Assembly (NCBI RefSeq): GCF_030815585.1 | Contig: NZ_JAUSWY010000001.1 | Coordinates: forward strand, 3,596,001 to 3,660,000 | Direction of reading: 5' to 3' | Length of the DNA: 64,000 nucleotides | Source: Arthrobacter pascens | GTDB lineage: Bacteria > Actinomycetota > Actinomycetes > Actinomycetales > Micrococcaceae | Part shown: positions 8,223 to 16,047 of the stretch, in pieces | Layout: each line of letters begins with the position of its first letter | Numbering within the stretch: position 1 is the stretch's first letter | Position numbers and translations under genes: made by a program | The notes under the pieces: model-generated | Told to the model about the DNA's origin: nothing | Database searches by the model: none | What the model saw: the letters and a program-made list of their open reading frames with translations, nothing else

Positions 8223-9710
8223 CTAGTCGGTAGCGATCACGACGGACTTCGTGCGGGTGTAGGACTCCAGGGCTTCGGGCCCATACTCGCGCCCCCAGCC
8301 GGAGTTCTTTACCCCGCCGAACGGTACGGCCGGATCCAGCAGGGCCCAGGAGTTCACCCAGACAATGCCGGCGTCGAGTTTCGAGGAGACCCGGTGGGCG
8401 CGGGAGATGCTGGAAGTCTGGATGCCTGAGGCGAGCCCGTATTCGGTGCTGTTGGCCAGTTCTATGGCCTCTTCTTCGGTATCGAACGGCTGGACCGTGA
8501 GGACCGGACCGAAGATTTCCTCCTGGACGGCCGCGGACTCATTGCCGAGTCCGGCGATGACCGTGGGCTGGAAGTAGAAGCCGCCGTTCAGGTCCAGCGG
8601 CTGGCCACCCACGACGATTTCGCCGCCGTCGGCCTTGGCGCCGTCAACGTAGGAGATGACTTTGTCCAGCTGCTTGCGGCTGGCCATTGGGCCCACCACG
8701 GTCTCCGGGTTGGTGGGATCGCCCACCGGCACGCCTGCCACGGCACCCTTCAGGGTGCCCAGCACCGTTTCATAAATCGGCCGTTCAACCAGGAGCCGTG
8801 GACCGCCCATGCAGAACTGACCGGAATTGAAGACGAAGGCCCCGATGACGGTGCCGATTGCCTTGTCAAGATCGGCATCCGCAAAGAGGATGTTGGCGGC
8901 GTTGCCGCCCAGCTCGGCGGTGACGGGCCGGAGGTTCCGGCCTGCCAGTGCCGCCACGTTCCGGCCGATCTCCGTTGACCCGGTGAACGCCACTTTGTTG
9001 ACGTCCGGGTGGGCCACGAGGTGGTCTCCGAGGGATCCTCCAGAGCCCGTCACGACGTTGAAGACGCCGGCAGGAACGCCTGCTTCGGTGAGGATCTCGG
9101 CCATGAGCAGTGCACTCAAAGGCGTGTCACTGGCCGGCTTGTGGACCACCGAGTTACCGGCGGCAAGGGCGGCGGCAATCTTGGTGCTTGAAAGGATCAG
9201 CGGGAAGTTGAAGGGGGTAATCGCCGCAACGACACCCAACGGTTCCCGTTTCGTGAACGCGTGCGCAGCAAGCGGCGTTTCCCGGACGGAGCCGTTCAGC
9301 TGCTGTGCAAGCGCGGCGACGTACTCGTACTGGTCAGCCGCTGTCGCCACATCTACGACGCGGGCGAAGGTGATGGGCTTGCCGACGTCGGTGCTTTCGG
9401 TGAGCGCCAGTTCTTCAGCACGTTCACGGATCAGAACTGCGGCCTTGTTCAGCACGCGTGAGCGTTCCCGTCCGCTGAGACCGGACCAGCGGCCGTCCTC
9501 GAACGCGGCCTTGGCGGCTGCGACGGCCGCGTTGACATCCACCGTAGTGGCGGCAGCCACCGTTGCTGCCTGTTCGCCGGTGGCGGGATTGATGACCGCA
9601 GACGTGGCGCCGTCGGACGACGGCCGCCATTCGCCGTTGATATACAACCGGCCGTTAACGACGGCGTCCGGCAGTTCGGACGTCGGCGTCCGTAGCTCCT
9701 GGATAGTCAT
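8223..9710 (-). CDS. NAD-dependent aldehyde dehydrogenase
   Basis: The 495-residue enzyme carries the ALDH signatures: ITPFNFPLILSSTKIAAALA, the glutamate motif VTAELGGNAANILFADADLD, the catalytic cysteine in FNSGQFCMGGPRLLVE, and EEIFGPVLTVQPFDTEEEAI. FCMGG rather than FCTA near the cysteine is typical of benzaldehyde- or vanillin-type members. It precedes the alcohol dehydrogenase in a two-gene operon, with GAAGGAACAG as ribosome-binding site. The AraC gene lies 130 bp upstream on the same strand and is the likely regulator. Substrate is inferred to be an aromatic or short aldehyde. Confidence 0.93.
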   Translation of the reverse strand: MTIQELRTPTSELPDAVVNGRLYINGEWRPSSDGATSAVINPATGEQAATVAAATTVDVNAAVAAAKAAFEDGRWSGLSGRERSRVLNKAAVLIRERAEELALTESTDVGKPITFARVVDVATAADQYEYVAALAQQLNGSVRETPLAAHAFTKREPLGVVAAITPFNFPLILSSTKIAAALAAGNSVVHKPASDTPLSALLMAEILTEAGVPAGVFNVVTGSGGSLGDHLVAHPDVNKVAFTGSTEIGRNVAALAGRNLRPVTAELGGNAANILFADADLDKAIGTVIGAFVFNSGQFCMGGPRLLVERPIYETVLGTLKGAVAGVPVGDPTNPETVVGPMASRKQLDKVISYVDGAKADGGEIVVGGQPLDLNGGFYFQPTVIAGLGNESAAVQEEIFGPVLTVQPFDTEEEAIELANSTEYGLASGIQTSSISRAHRVSSKLDAGIVWVNSWALLDPAVPFGGVKNSGWGREYGPEALESYTRTKSVVIATD

Positions 9711-9839
9711 TTTTCTGTTCCTTCACGAGATCATCCGAATCCGGCGTACATCGCCGGGCGTCTGGATGTGATGTGCATCATGATTCTCGAAGAACAGCAG
9801 CGGGACAATGGCGGCGTTGCGCGAACTGGATAGGCCCGT

Positions 9840-10865
9840 CTAGAGCCGCCCTGGTTCCGTTGATTTTTTCAACGTCTGGGACGGATGCTCGCCAAAAGTC
9901 TTCGCATAGTGGATAGCGAACCTGCCAGCATGCGGGAATCCCCAGCGTGCCGCAACGTCACTGATCCGCGTGGCTGCGGTCCCGGACATGAGTTCGCTCC
10001 GGACCCGGCGCAGGCGGATGCTGCGCAGGTGCTCCATCGGCGTCGAGTCGAGGTGCCTGCGGAAGCCCAGCTGAAGCGCCCGCGGGCTGACGCAGGCATC
10101 TGCCGCCACACTTTCGACTGTGAGCGGAAGATGGGCATTCGACTCCATAAAGTCGACGGCGCGGCGGACGGCGGCAGACCCGACAGCTTCCACGGTGCCG
10201 GCTAATTCTTCGCTGAAGTTGTTCGGTGCCGACAGGAGCAGCCCCCGCACGGCATACTGGACGGCGGCCCGGGCCACAAGGGGCGTGGAAAGCAGGGAGT
10301 CCGGCCTGCGGAGGCTCGAGATAAGAAGTTCAACTGCCGAGCGCCATTCCTTGCCGCGGTGGGACGTCAGGTCAAAAGAACCCTCGAAGTCCAATGGCTG
10401 TCCGGGTGAGCGTCCCAGCAGTGCTTCGAGTTCCTCGTACATCAGGGCCGTTGGGATCTTCAGGCCGATCATCTGCGTCGGTTCAGCCCACCCCTGGATG
10501 CTCGTAGCCTGTACGGGGCCGTGAATCGCCGCGGTGGCCGTGCTGCCGAGTACCACCCGGTTGCCCTGGGAAAACCTCACCCTGCCGAACAGCGGAAAAT
10601 TGACCTGGTAGGCGTTCTCGAGTTCGCCGGTGGTGATCTTCACCGGCATGCCGTACTCGAGCATCCCTACGGTCAGCCCCTCCAGATTGACCGCTTTGAC
10701 GCGCCATTGAAAATCGGCAGCCGGTCCCCCGAAAGCCAGGTGGTGGGGATACCAGACCCGTCCACCGATTTCCATTGCTTCGTCCGGGAAGCTGCTGCGC
10801 GCCGCAATGCGCCGTTGCGTATCGGTTGAGCCGCCGTCGGCTACCGAAACTGCCTTGTTTCGCAT
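9840..10865 (-). CDS. AraC-family regulator with AraC-binding-like N-domain
   Basis: The 341-residue protein has a ligand-sensing N-terminal half and a C-terminal double helix-turn-helix: VESVAADACVSPRALQLGFRRHLD and the second segment ISDVAARWGFPHAGRFAIHYAKTFGEHPSQTL. This arrangement is the AraC_binding_2 type common in aromatic or alcohol catabolism. It is transcribed toward the aldehyde and alcohol dehydrogenase genes and probably activates them in response to substrate. The 130-bp gap to the dehydrogenase contains a small inverted repeat (TGATG/CATCA at 9769-9780) that could be a binding site; this is weak. Confidence 0.9.
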   Translation of the reverse strand: MRNKAVSVADGGSTDTQRRIAARSSFPDEAMEIGGRVWYPHHLAFGGPAADFQWRVKAVNLEGLTVGMLEYGMPVKITTGELENAYQVNFPLFGRVRFSQGNRVVLGSTATAAIHGPVQATSIQGWAEPTQMIGLKIPTALMYEELEALLGRSPGQPLDFEGSFDLTSHRGKEWRSAVELLISSLRRPDSLLSTPLVARAAVQYAVRGLLLSAPNNFSEELAGTVEAVGSAAVRRAVDFMESNAHLPLTVESVAADACVSPRALQLGFRRHLDSTPMEHLRSIRLRRVRSELMSGTAATRISDVAARWGFPHAGRFAIHYAKTFGEHPSQTLKKSTEPGRL

Positions 10866-10999
10866 CCGTTAACTAGAGCACGAGGCAGGAATAGCCAACA
10901 ACAGTTCTTAATGGAGTCCCTGTGTTGGAAAAGTGAGCCCGGCGGAAAATGTGCAACGCCTCTGACCGCTGGAACCAAAACCGAAAGGTCAGCGCCCTA

Positions 11000-11076
11000 T
11001 GGAGCCTCCTGTCGGATTCGAACCGACGACCCCCGCTTTACAAGAGCGGTGCTCTGGCCAACTGAGCTAAGGAGGC
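11000..11076 (-). tRNA. tRNA-Thr (anticodon TGT)
   Basis: Read on the minus strand the sequence folds into a full cloverleaf. The acceptor GCCTCCT pairs with AGGAGGC, the D-arm contains AGCTCAGTTGGCCAGAGCA, the anticodon loop is CTTGTAA with stem CCGCT/AGCGG, and the T-arm holds GTTCGAATCC. CCA is encoded at 11000-11002. Anticodon TGT reads threonine ACA codons. Confidence 0.96.
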
Positions 11077-11174
11077 GCGCCCCAAGGGGCGTACGCCGAA
11101 ACGACGCTAGATAAGGTTAGCCCAAGTCCCGCCGCTGGTAAAAACGCGGCACCATGGCTGACCCGTTCACAGCA

Positions 11175-11210
11175 ATGGCCGGCCCGGGAGGCAACTCCGG
11201 GACCGGCCAT
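11175..11210 (-). terminator. Terminator of the DsbA-like gene
   Basis: ATGGCCGG (11175-11182) pairs with CCGGCCAT (11203-11210), with a further CCCGGGAG/CTCCGGGA inner stem. It lies 19 nt past the stop at 11229. No long U-run follows. Confidence 0.65.
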
Positions 11211-11228
11211 CTCGCTGAAGCTGTCTAA

Positions 11229-12119
11229 TTAACCCTTAGCGGCGATCGCGGTCTGGAGGAAGTCAGGGAACGGGGTCTGTGCGCTGTCGCCCTTGCCCCA
11301 CTGCTTGCCGTCCACAAACACGGTGGGCGTGCCCGTCACGCCGATGGAGGCTGCCTGCTTGGTGGTGTAAGCCACGAAGGGGCGGTAGGTCTTGTTATCC
11401 ACGCAGGTGTCGATGTTCTTGGCGCCGATGTCCGTGGCCATCCCCTTCAGCTCGTTGTCCGAGAGACCTGCACCGCCTTCTTTAGGCTGTTTAGCGAACA
11501 GCGAGTCCACGAACTCTGCATACTTTTCCGGGGATTCGTTCACAACACAGGCTGCGGCATTGGCCGCTCGCGAGGAGTAGTTCGTGGTGGACTTGGTGTC
11601 CAGGAAACCCAGCGGCCGGTACTCCACCGAAATCTTTCCCTCGTTGCGAAGGGCGGTCAGCTGCTCGTTGTTCTGTGCTTCGAAGCTCTGGCACGCGGGG
11701 CAGATGAAGTCGATGTAGAGGACCACCTTGACGGGCTTGCCCGCTTCCGCCTCGGCGCCGGGAGCAACCACTTCCGCCGGAGGGGTTTTTGGTGCCTCTG
11801 GGAGATCTGCAGCGTTCACGGTGGCAGGCTCCGTCTTCGCCACCTCAGTGTTCGCGAGCAATGTGACGCCGCCATTGATGTTGCCGTTGGCCGGTGTGGG
11901 CCCCTGCTCGGCAATGGGGGCGTTCTGCCTCATCGTGGTGGTCACCACCAGAGCCACCACCGCCAGGATGGCAACCACGGCCACCACAATGCCCCAGCCG
12001 ATGAGCAGCTTGTTGCGTTTGTCCTTTTTAAGCTGCGCCTCGCGGATCAGGCGCGCCTTCTCGCGCGCCTCCGCGGTTCGCTCAGCCTTGGACTTGCGTA
12101 CTTCGTTTGCGGGGCTCAT
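11229..12119 (-). CDS. Membrane-anchored DsbA/thioredoxin-fold protein
   Basis: The 296-residue protein has a charged N-terminal cytoplasmic helix (residues 1-38), one membrane segment (LLIGWGIVVAVVAILAVVAL, about 39-58), a flexible Ala/Pro-rich linker, and an external DsbA-like domain. The active site is CPAC in YIDFICPACQSFEAQ, and the cis-proline loop is GVTGTPTVFVDG. Two further cysteines (AAACVV and DTCVDN) may form a second disulfide. It is likely a thiol oxidoreductase or isomerase acting on exported proteins. The ATG at 12119 has AAGGAAC upstream. It stands alone between tRNA-Thr and the divergent otsA. Family is clear; substrate unknown. Confidence 0.9.
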   Translation of the reverse strand: MSPANEVRKSKAERTAEAREKARLIREAQLKKDKRNKLLIGWGIVVAVVAILAVVALVVTTTMRQNAPIAEQGPTPANGNINGGVTLLANTEVAKTEPATVNAADLPEAPKTPPAEVVAPGAEAEAGKPVKVVLYIDFICPACQSFEAQNNEQLTALRNEGKISVEYRPLGFLDTKSTTNYSSRAANAAACVVNESPEKYAEFVDSLFAKQPKEGGAGLSDNELKGMATDIGAKNIDTCVDNKTYRPFVAYTTKQAASIGVTGTPTVFVDGKQWGKGDSAQTPFPDFLQTAIAAKG

Positions 12120-12298
12120 GTGTTCCTTGGGTCGATCGACGTGGGGGGACCACTCAGTGGCAACTCCATCATTTTAGGGGAGAAACCCGGGAGCTTGCGC
12201 TTTCAAGCATTCCTCCGGAATGACTAACGGACGAATAGCACGGAAGATTCCGTCCGGTTAGGGTGGGCTTAGAGGCACTAGCAACCCCAGGGGGCGCA

Positions 12299-13801
12299 AT
12301 GCAAACACCTGTCCAAGAAAAACCCGCAGCTGTACCTGAATCCGGACCTTCCGCGGACGGCCACAGCGCAGAGACGAAATACGACTTCATGGTGGTGTCC
12401 AACAGGCTGCCTGTGGACCGTTGCACCGCGGGAGAAGACGGGGATGACGGCTCCAGCTGGCGCCGCTCCCCCGGCGGCCTGGTGACGGCCCTCGCCCCGA
12501 TGATGACCAAGACCGACGGCGCGTGGGTGGGCTGGCATGGCGCTCCGGACGAGACGGTGAAGCCCTTCAGCCACAGCGGGATGGATCTGGTCCCAGTCCA
12601 GCTGAGCACCGAAGATGTTGAGCTGTATTACGAGGGCTTCTCCAATGCCACGCTGTGGCCGCTTTACCACGACGTCATCGCCCCGCCGGAGTTCCACCGG
12701 ACCTGGTGGGATGCCTACCGCAGGGTCAACAGAAGGTTCGCCGACGCCGTCGTACGCCACGCGGACCAGGGCGCCACTGTGTGGATCCAGGACTACCAGC
12801 TGCAGCTGGTGCCGCGGATGCTGCGCGAAGCGCGGCCGGACCTGCGGATCGGATTCTTCAACCACATCCCGTTCCCGCCGCCCGAGATCTTTGCCCAGCT
12901 GCCCTGGCGGCAGGCCATCATTGACGGCCTCATGGGCGCTGACCTGGTGGGCTTCCAGCGCGCCAGCGACGCCGGCAACTTCATGCGTTCGGCCCGGCGC
13001 TTCCTGGGCGCCAGCGTGAAGCAGCAGCAAGTGCATGTGAAAGGCCAGGACGGCGAGATCACGCACATCGCACGCGCCCAGGCATTCCCGATCTCCATCG
13101 ATGTACGCCAGATCAGCGAGCTGGCCAATAAGCCGGAGATCATCGAACGTGCCCGCCAGATCCGCCAGGACCTCGGCAACCCCAAGACCATCCTGCTGGG
13201 CGTCGACCGGCTGGACTACACCAAGGGAATCAGGCACCGGCTTAAGGCCTACGAGGAACTCCTGAACGAAGGAAAGCTCACGGTGGGCGAGACCACCCTG
13301 ATCCAGGTGGCCAGCCCCAGCCGCGAACGCGTTGAACAGTACCGGCTGCTGCGTGAGGAGGTGGAGGGAACGGTGGGTCATATCAACGGCACCTACGACA
13401 CCATTGAGAACACCGCTGTCCGCTACCTGCACCACAGCTACCCGGTGGAGGAAATGGTGGCCCTTTACCTGGCAGCCGACGTGATGCTGGTGACGGCACT
13501 CCGGGACGGCATGAACCTCGTAGCCAAGGAATACGTCACGGCCCGCAAGGAAAACGACGGAGCCCTCGTGCTGAGCGAGTTCGCCGGCGCCTCGGACCAG
13601 CTCAAGCAGGCGCTGCTGATGAACCCGCACGACATCGACGGCCTCAAGGACACCATCATGCGGGCCGTCAACATGTCCCCCAAGGATGCAGCGCGGCGCA
13701 TGCGGTCCATGCGCAAGCAGATCCTTGAACACGACGTGGACCACTGGTCCGCGGACTTCCTGCAGGCCCTCAACGAGAAAGTGATCCGCGATGACTCCTG
13801 A
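12299..13801 (+). CDS. otsA: Trehalose-6-phosphate synthase
   Basis: The GT20 enzyme transfers glucose from a nucleotide sugar to glucose-6-phosphate. Visible family motifs are VVSNRLPVDR, SPGGLVTALAPMM, the HIPFPPPEIF loop, DRLDYTKGIRHRLKAYEELL (phosphate and nucleotide-sugar binding) and LRDGMNLVAKEYVTAR. From ATG 12299 (MQTPVQEKP) the product has 500 residues, normal for the family plus a short N-terminal tail. AGGGGG lies just upstream; an in-frame start at 12263 would add 12 residues and is less likely. otsB overlaps its end by 11 bases. Trehalose made here can feed TreS and the GlgE pathway encoded 20 kb further on. Confidence 0.96.
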   Translation: MQTPVQEKPAAVPESGPSADGHSAETKYDFMVVSNRLPVDRCTAGEDGDDGSSWRRSPGGLVTALAPMMTKTDGAWVGWHGAPDETVKPFSHSGMDLVPVQLSTEDVELYYEGFSNATLWPLYHDVIAPPEFHRTWWDAYRRVNRRFADAVVRHADQGATVWIQDYQLQLVPRMLREARPDLRIGFFNHIPFPPPEIFAQLPWRQAIIDGLMGADLVGFQRASDAGNFMRSARRFLGASVKQQQVHVKGQDGEITHIARAQAFPISIDVRQISELANKPEIIERARQIRQDLGNPKTILLGVDRLDYTKGIRHRLKAYEELLNEGKLTVGETTLIQVASPSRERVEQYRLLREEVEGTVGHINGTYDTIENTAVRYLHHSYPVEEMVALYLAADVMLVTALRDGMNLVAKEYVTARKENDGALVLSEFAGASDQLKQALLMNPHDIDGLKDTIMRAVNMSPKDAARRMRSMRKQILEHDVDHWSADFLQALNEKVIRDDS

Positions 13802-14627
13802 CGCCCGCCCCGCCAGGGGGCCCCTGACCCTTTCCCCGGAACTCCTGGACGCCGTCCGGCGCATCTCGCAGACGGAACACCTGCTCGTGGCCATGGACTT
13901 CGACGGCACCATCTCCCCCATTGTCGACCGCGCCGGCGACGCCAGGCCCCTTCCGCGTTCCGCCACCGCGTTTGCAGGGCTTGCCGCCCTTCCGCGGACG
14001 ACGACGGCACTCATCTCCGGGCGGGCCCTCGCCAGTCTGCGCGCCGTGGCTTCGCCGCCGGTGGACACCCTGCTTATCGGCAGTCACGGCGCCGAAGCCT
14101 GGCTTGGTCCCGGATCCACGGAACTGACGCTGGATGAGGGCCAGCGCGAGCTGCTCGCGGAGGTCCGCGGCATCCTGGAGGGCATTGTTGAGCAGGCACC
14201 TGGCACGCTCCTGGAAGAGAAGCCGGCCGGGGTGGTCCTCCATACCCGGCAGGCCGAGGACGACGTTGCCGAGGATGCCGTGGCGGCAGCCCGAGCCGTG
14301 CTGCAGGACCGCAAGGGCGTTTTCCTGAAAAACGGCAAGCGTGTGCTGGAAACTTCTGTGGTGAATGCGTCCAAGGGCGAGGGCGTGACCTTCCTGCGGC
14401 AGATCACGGGCGCCACGGCAGTTCTCTTTGCCGGCGATGACACCACGGATGAGGACGCCCTGGCACGCCTGGAACCCGGCGATGTGGGCATCAAGGTGGG
14501 GCTGGATTTCACCCAGGCACAGTTCCGGGTGGAAGCCCCCGTGCACGTCGCGGAGCTGCTGGAAGCGCTCCTGCAGGAGCGGAGCCTGGTGGTGGCGGAG
14601 GAAGAACCGGGACGGTCCGGCAGCTAG
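13791..14627 (+). CDS. otsB: Trehalose-6-phosphate phosphatase
   Basis: This HAD-superfamily phosphatase (278 residues) removes phosphate from trehalose-6-phosphate. Motif I is MDFDGTISPI (nucleophile and acid-base aspartates), motif II is ALISGRALASL, the Lys of motif III lies in VNASKGEGVTFL, and motif IV is FAGDDTTDEDAL. It overlaps otsA by 11 bases in a different frame, so the two are cotranslated. Length is normal. The start ATG lies within the end of otsA, preceded by GAGAAAGTG. Confidence 0.95.
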   Translation: MTPDARPARGPLTLSPELLDAVRRISQTEHLLVAMDFDGTISPIVDRAGDARPLPRSATAFAGLAALPRTTTALISGRALASLRAVASPPVDTLLIGSHGAEAWLGPGSTELTLDEGQRELLAEVRGILEGIVEQAPGTLLEEKPAGVVLHTRQAEDDVAEDAVAAARAVLQDRKGVFLKNGKRVLETSVVNASKGEGVTFLRQITGATAVLFAGDDTTDEDALARLEPGDVGIKVGLDFTQAQFRVEAPVHVAELLEALLQERSLVVAEEEPGRSGS

Positions 14628-14646
14628 CCGGGTTGTCCAACCTCAC

Positions 14647-14664
14647 ATGTGACATCTGTAACAT
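14647..14664. promoter_or_regulatory. CRP/GlxR-like near-palindrome upstream of the sugar ABC ATPase
   Basis: ATGTGACATCTGTAACAT is symmetrical at six of seven positions per arm and contains TGTGA-N6-TAACA, one base from the CRP/GlxR core TGTGA-N6-TCACA. It lies about 200 bp before the ATPase gene, just upstream of a possible -10 box TACTCT (14692-14697). A carbon-source regulator binding here is plausible but inferred. Confidence 0.45.
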
Positions 14665-14702
14665 TTAGGCCGATAGGCCATTCGTCTGACATACTCTAGG
14701 TT

Positions 14703-14828
14703 GTGATGTGGCGCACAGTACCGTGCGGCATCACTCGATACTCCTCGGCTTCGGCCGGGGAGTACATAAAGCAGTACAAAACTGAACACTCACCATTCAC
14801 AACGGATCGTCCGGCACGTACCTGCCGG
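14703..14828 (+). promoter_or_regulatory. Structured 5' leader of the sugar ABC ATPase (three hairpins)
   Basis: Three stems follow one another: 14703-14734 (GTGATG/CATCAC with an inner GCAC/GTGC), 14739-14764 (an 11-bp stem, one GU pair, closed by a UUCG tetraloop) and 14811-14828 (CCGGCA/TGCCGG), the last ending just before the AAGGGA ribosome-binding site. The middle stem lacks a U-run, so it is not a classical terminator for otsB, though it may stabilise RNA ends. No known riboswitch class is recognised. Confidence 0.5.
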
Positions 14829-14845
14829 TGAAGGGATTGATAACT

Positions 14846-15928
14846 GTGGCTACAGTTACTTTTGATAACGCTACGCGTCTGTACCCGGGCACAGAGAAGC
14901 CCGCTGTTGACAAGCTCAACATTGATATCGCCGATGGCGAATTCCTGGTCCTCGTTGGACCCTCCGGTTGCGGTAAGTCCACCTCGCTGCGAATGCTCGC
15001 AGGCCTTGAGGATGTCAACGCCGGCCGTATCCTTATTGGCGACCGCGATGTCACCGACGTTCCTCCGAAGGACCGCGACATCGCCATGGTTTTCCAGAAC
15101 TACGCGCTGTACCCCCACATGACTGTTGCCGACAACATGGGCTTCGCCCTGAAGATCGCCGGCGTCAGCAAGGAAGAGCGTGCAGAGCGTGTCCGTGAAG
15201 CCGCGAAGCTTCTGGACCTCGAGCCCTACCTGGACCGCAAGCCGAAAGCACTCTCCGGTGGCCAGCGCCAGCGTGTTGCCATGGGCCGCGCCATCGTGCG
15301 TAACCCGCAGGTCTTCCTCATGGATGAGCCGCTTTCCAACCTGGACGCCAAGCTCCGTGTCCAGACCCGCACCCAGATCGCATCCCTGACCCGCCGCCTG
15401 GGCGTCACCACCGTCTACGTGACCCACGACCAGGTCGAAGCCATGACCATGGGCGACCGCGTTGCAGTCCTCAAGGACGGCCTGCTCATGCAAGTTGACA
15501 CCCCGCGCAACCTCTACGACAAGCCGAAGAACGTGTTCGTTGCAGGCTTCATCGGCTCCCCCGCCATGAACCTCCTCGAACTCCCGGTCGTCGACGGCGG
15601 CGTCCAGTTCGGCGGAACGGTCTACCCGGTGCCGCGCAACGTCCTCGAAGAGGCACACGGCAGCACCGTCACCCTGGGCTCCCGTCCGGAAGACCTCGAG
15701 ACGGCCCCGGCCGGCGAGGGCCTGAAGGTTGAGGTGGACGTTGTCGAAGAACTCGGCGCCGACGCCTACGTCTACGGCCACACCACGCTCGACGGCAAGG
15801 ACCACGACATCGTGGCACGCGTCGACGGTCGCCGCCCTCCGATGAAGGGCGAGGTCATCTACGTCCGTCCGCAGTCGGGCCACGTGCACCTGTTCGACAC
15901 CAAAACCGGTCTGCGCCTGGGCGACTGA
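14846..15928 (+). CDS. Multi-sugar ABC transporter ATP-binding protein (UgpC/MsiK type)
   Basis: The ATPase powers carbohydrate import; in actinobacteria one MsiK-like subunit often serves several sugar transporters. Walker A is GPSGCGKST, the signature LSGGQRQRVAMGRAIVRNPQ, Walker B VFLMDEPLSNLDAKLR, the switch histidine VYVTHDQVEAM. The C-terminal third is the regulatory TOBE/OB region. The start is GTG 14846 (VATVTFDNATRLYPG) with AAGGGA 9 nt upstream; the frame from 14828 adds six non-family residues. It is monocistronic with no permease genes nearby, which supports the shared-ATPase role. A long structured leader and a CRP-like site precede it. Confidence 0.93.
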   Translation: MATVTFDNATRLYPGTEKPAVDKLNIDIADGEFLVLVGPSGCGKSTSLRMLAGLEDVNAGRILIGDRDVTDVPPKDRDIAMVFQNYALYPHMTVADNMGFALKIAGVSKEERAERVREAAKLLDLEPYLDRKPKALSGGQRQRVAMGRAIVRNPQVFLMDEPLSNLDAKLRVQTRTQIASLTRRLGVTTVYVTHDQVEAMTMGDRVAVLKDGLLMQVDTPRNLYDKPKNVFVAGFIGSPAMNLLELPVVDGGVQFGGTVYPVPRNVLEEAHGSTVTLGSRPEDLETAPAGEGLKVEVDVVEELGADAYVYGHTTLDGKDHDIVARVDGRRPPMKGEVIYVRPQSGHVHLFDTKTGLRLGD

Positions 15929-15945
15929 CCTGCCGCACTAACCAA

Positions 15946-15988
15946 CCGCCGGCGGCCCTCCTTCACTGGACGGGCCGCCGTCGGCGTT
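15946..15988 (+). terminator. Terminator after the sugar ABC ATPase gene
   Basis: GCCGGCGGCCC (from about 15948) pairs with GGGCCGCCG plus TCGGC (to about 15986), followed by TTAACC. It lies 20 nt after the stop at 15928. Confidence 0.7.
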
Positions 15989-16008
15989 AACCAAGGCTGC
16001 GCGATGTT

Positions 16009-16047
16009 TAGGCTGGCCGCCCTATGTACGGAAGAATTGACCCATGA
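16009..16047 (+). promoter_or_regulatory. TAGGCT promoter element and 7-codon leader ORF before the DUF4032 gene
   Basis: A TAGGCT hexamer (16009-16014) is followed 9 nt later by ATG 16024, which opens a tiny frame MYGRIDP ending in TGA at 16045-16047. That stop overlaps the ATG of the DUF4032 gene (16044-16046) in the ATGA arrangement used for coupled translation. GGAAG (16030-16034) could also serve the downstream start directly. Whether the mini-ORF is translated is unknown. Confidence 0.4.

Noticed and set aside
12278-14068. 596-residue minus-strand frame antisense to otsA-otsB
   Set aside because: A typical high-GC shadow frame; composition rich in His, Arg and Gly, and the opposite strand has the full OtsA/OtsB motifs.
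14696-15889. 397-residue minus-strand frame antisense to the sugar ABC ATPase
   Set aside because: Shadow of the ATPase gene; no start signal, and it would cover the leader and promoter region.
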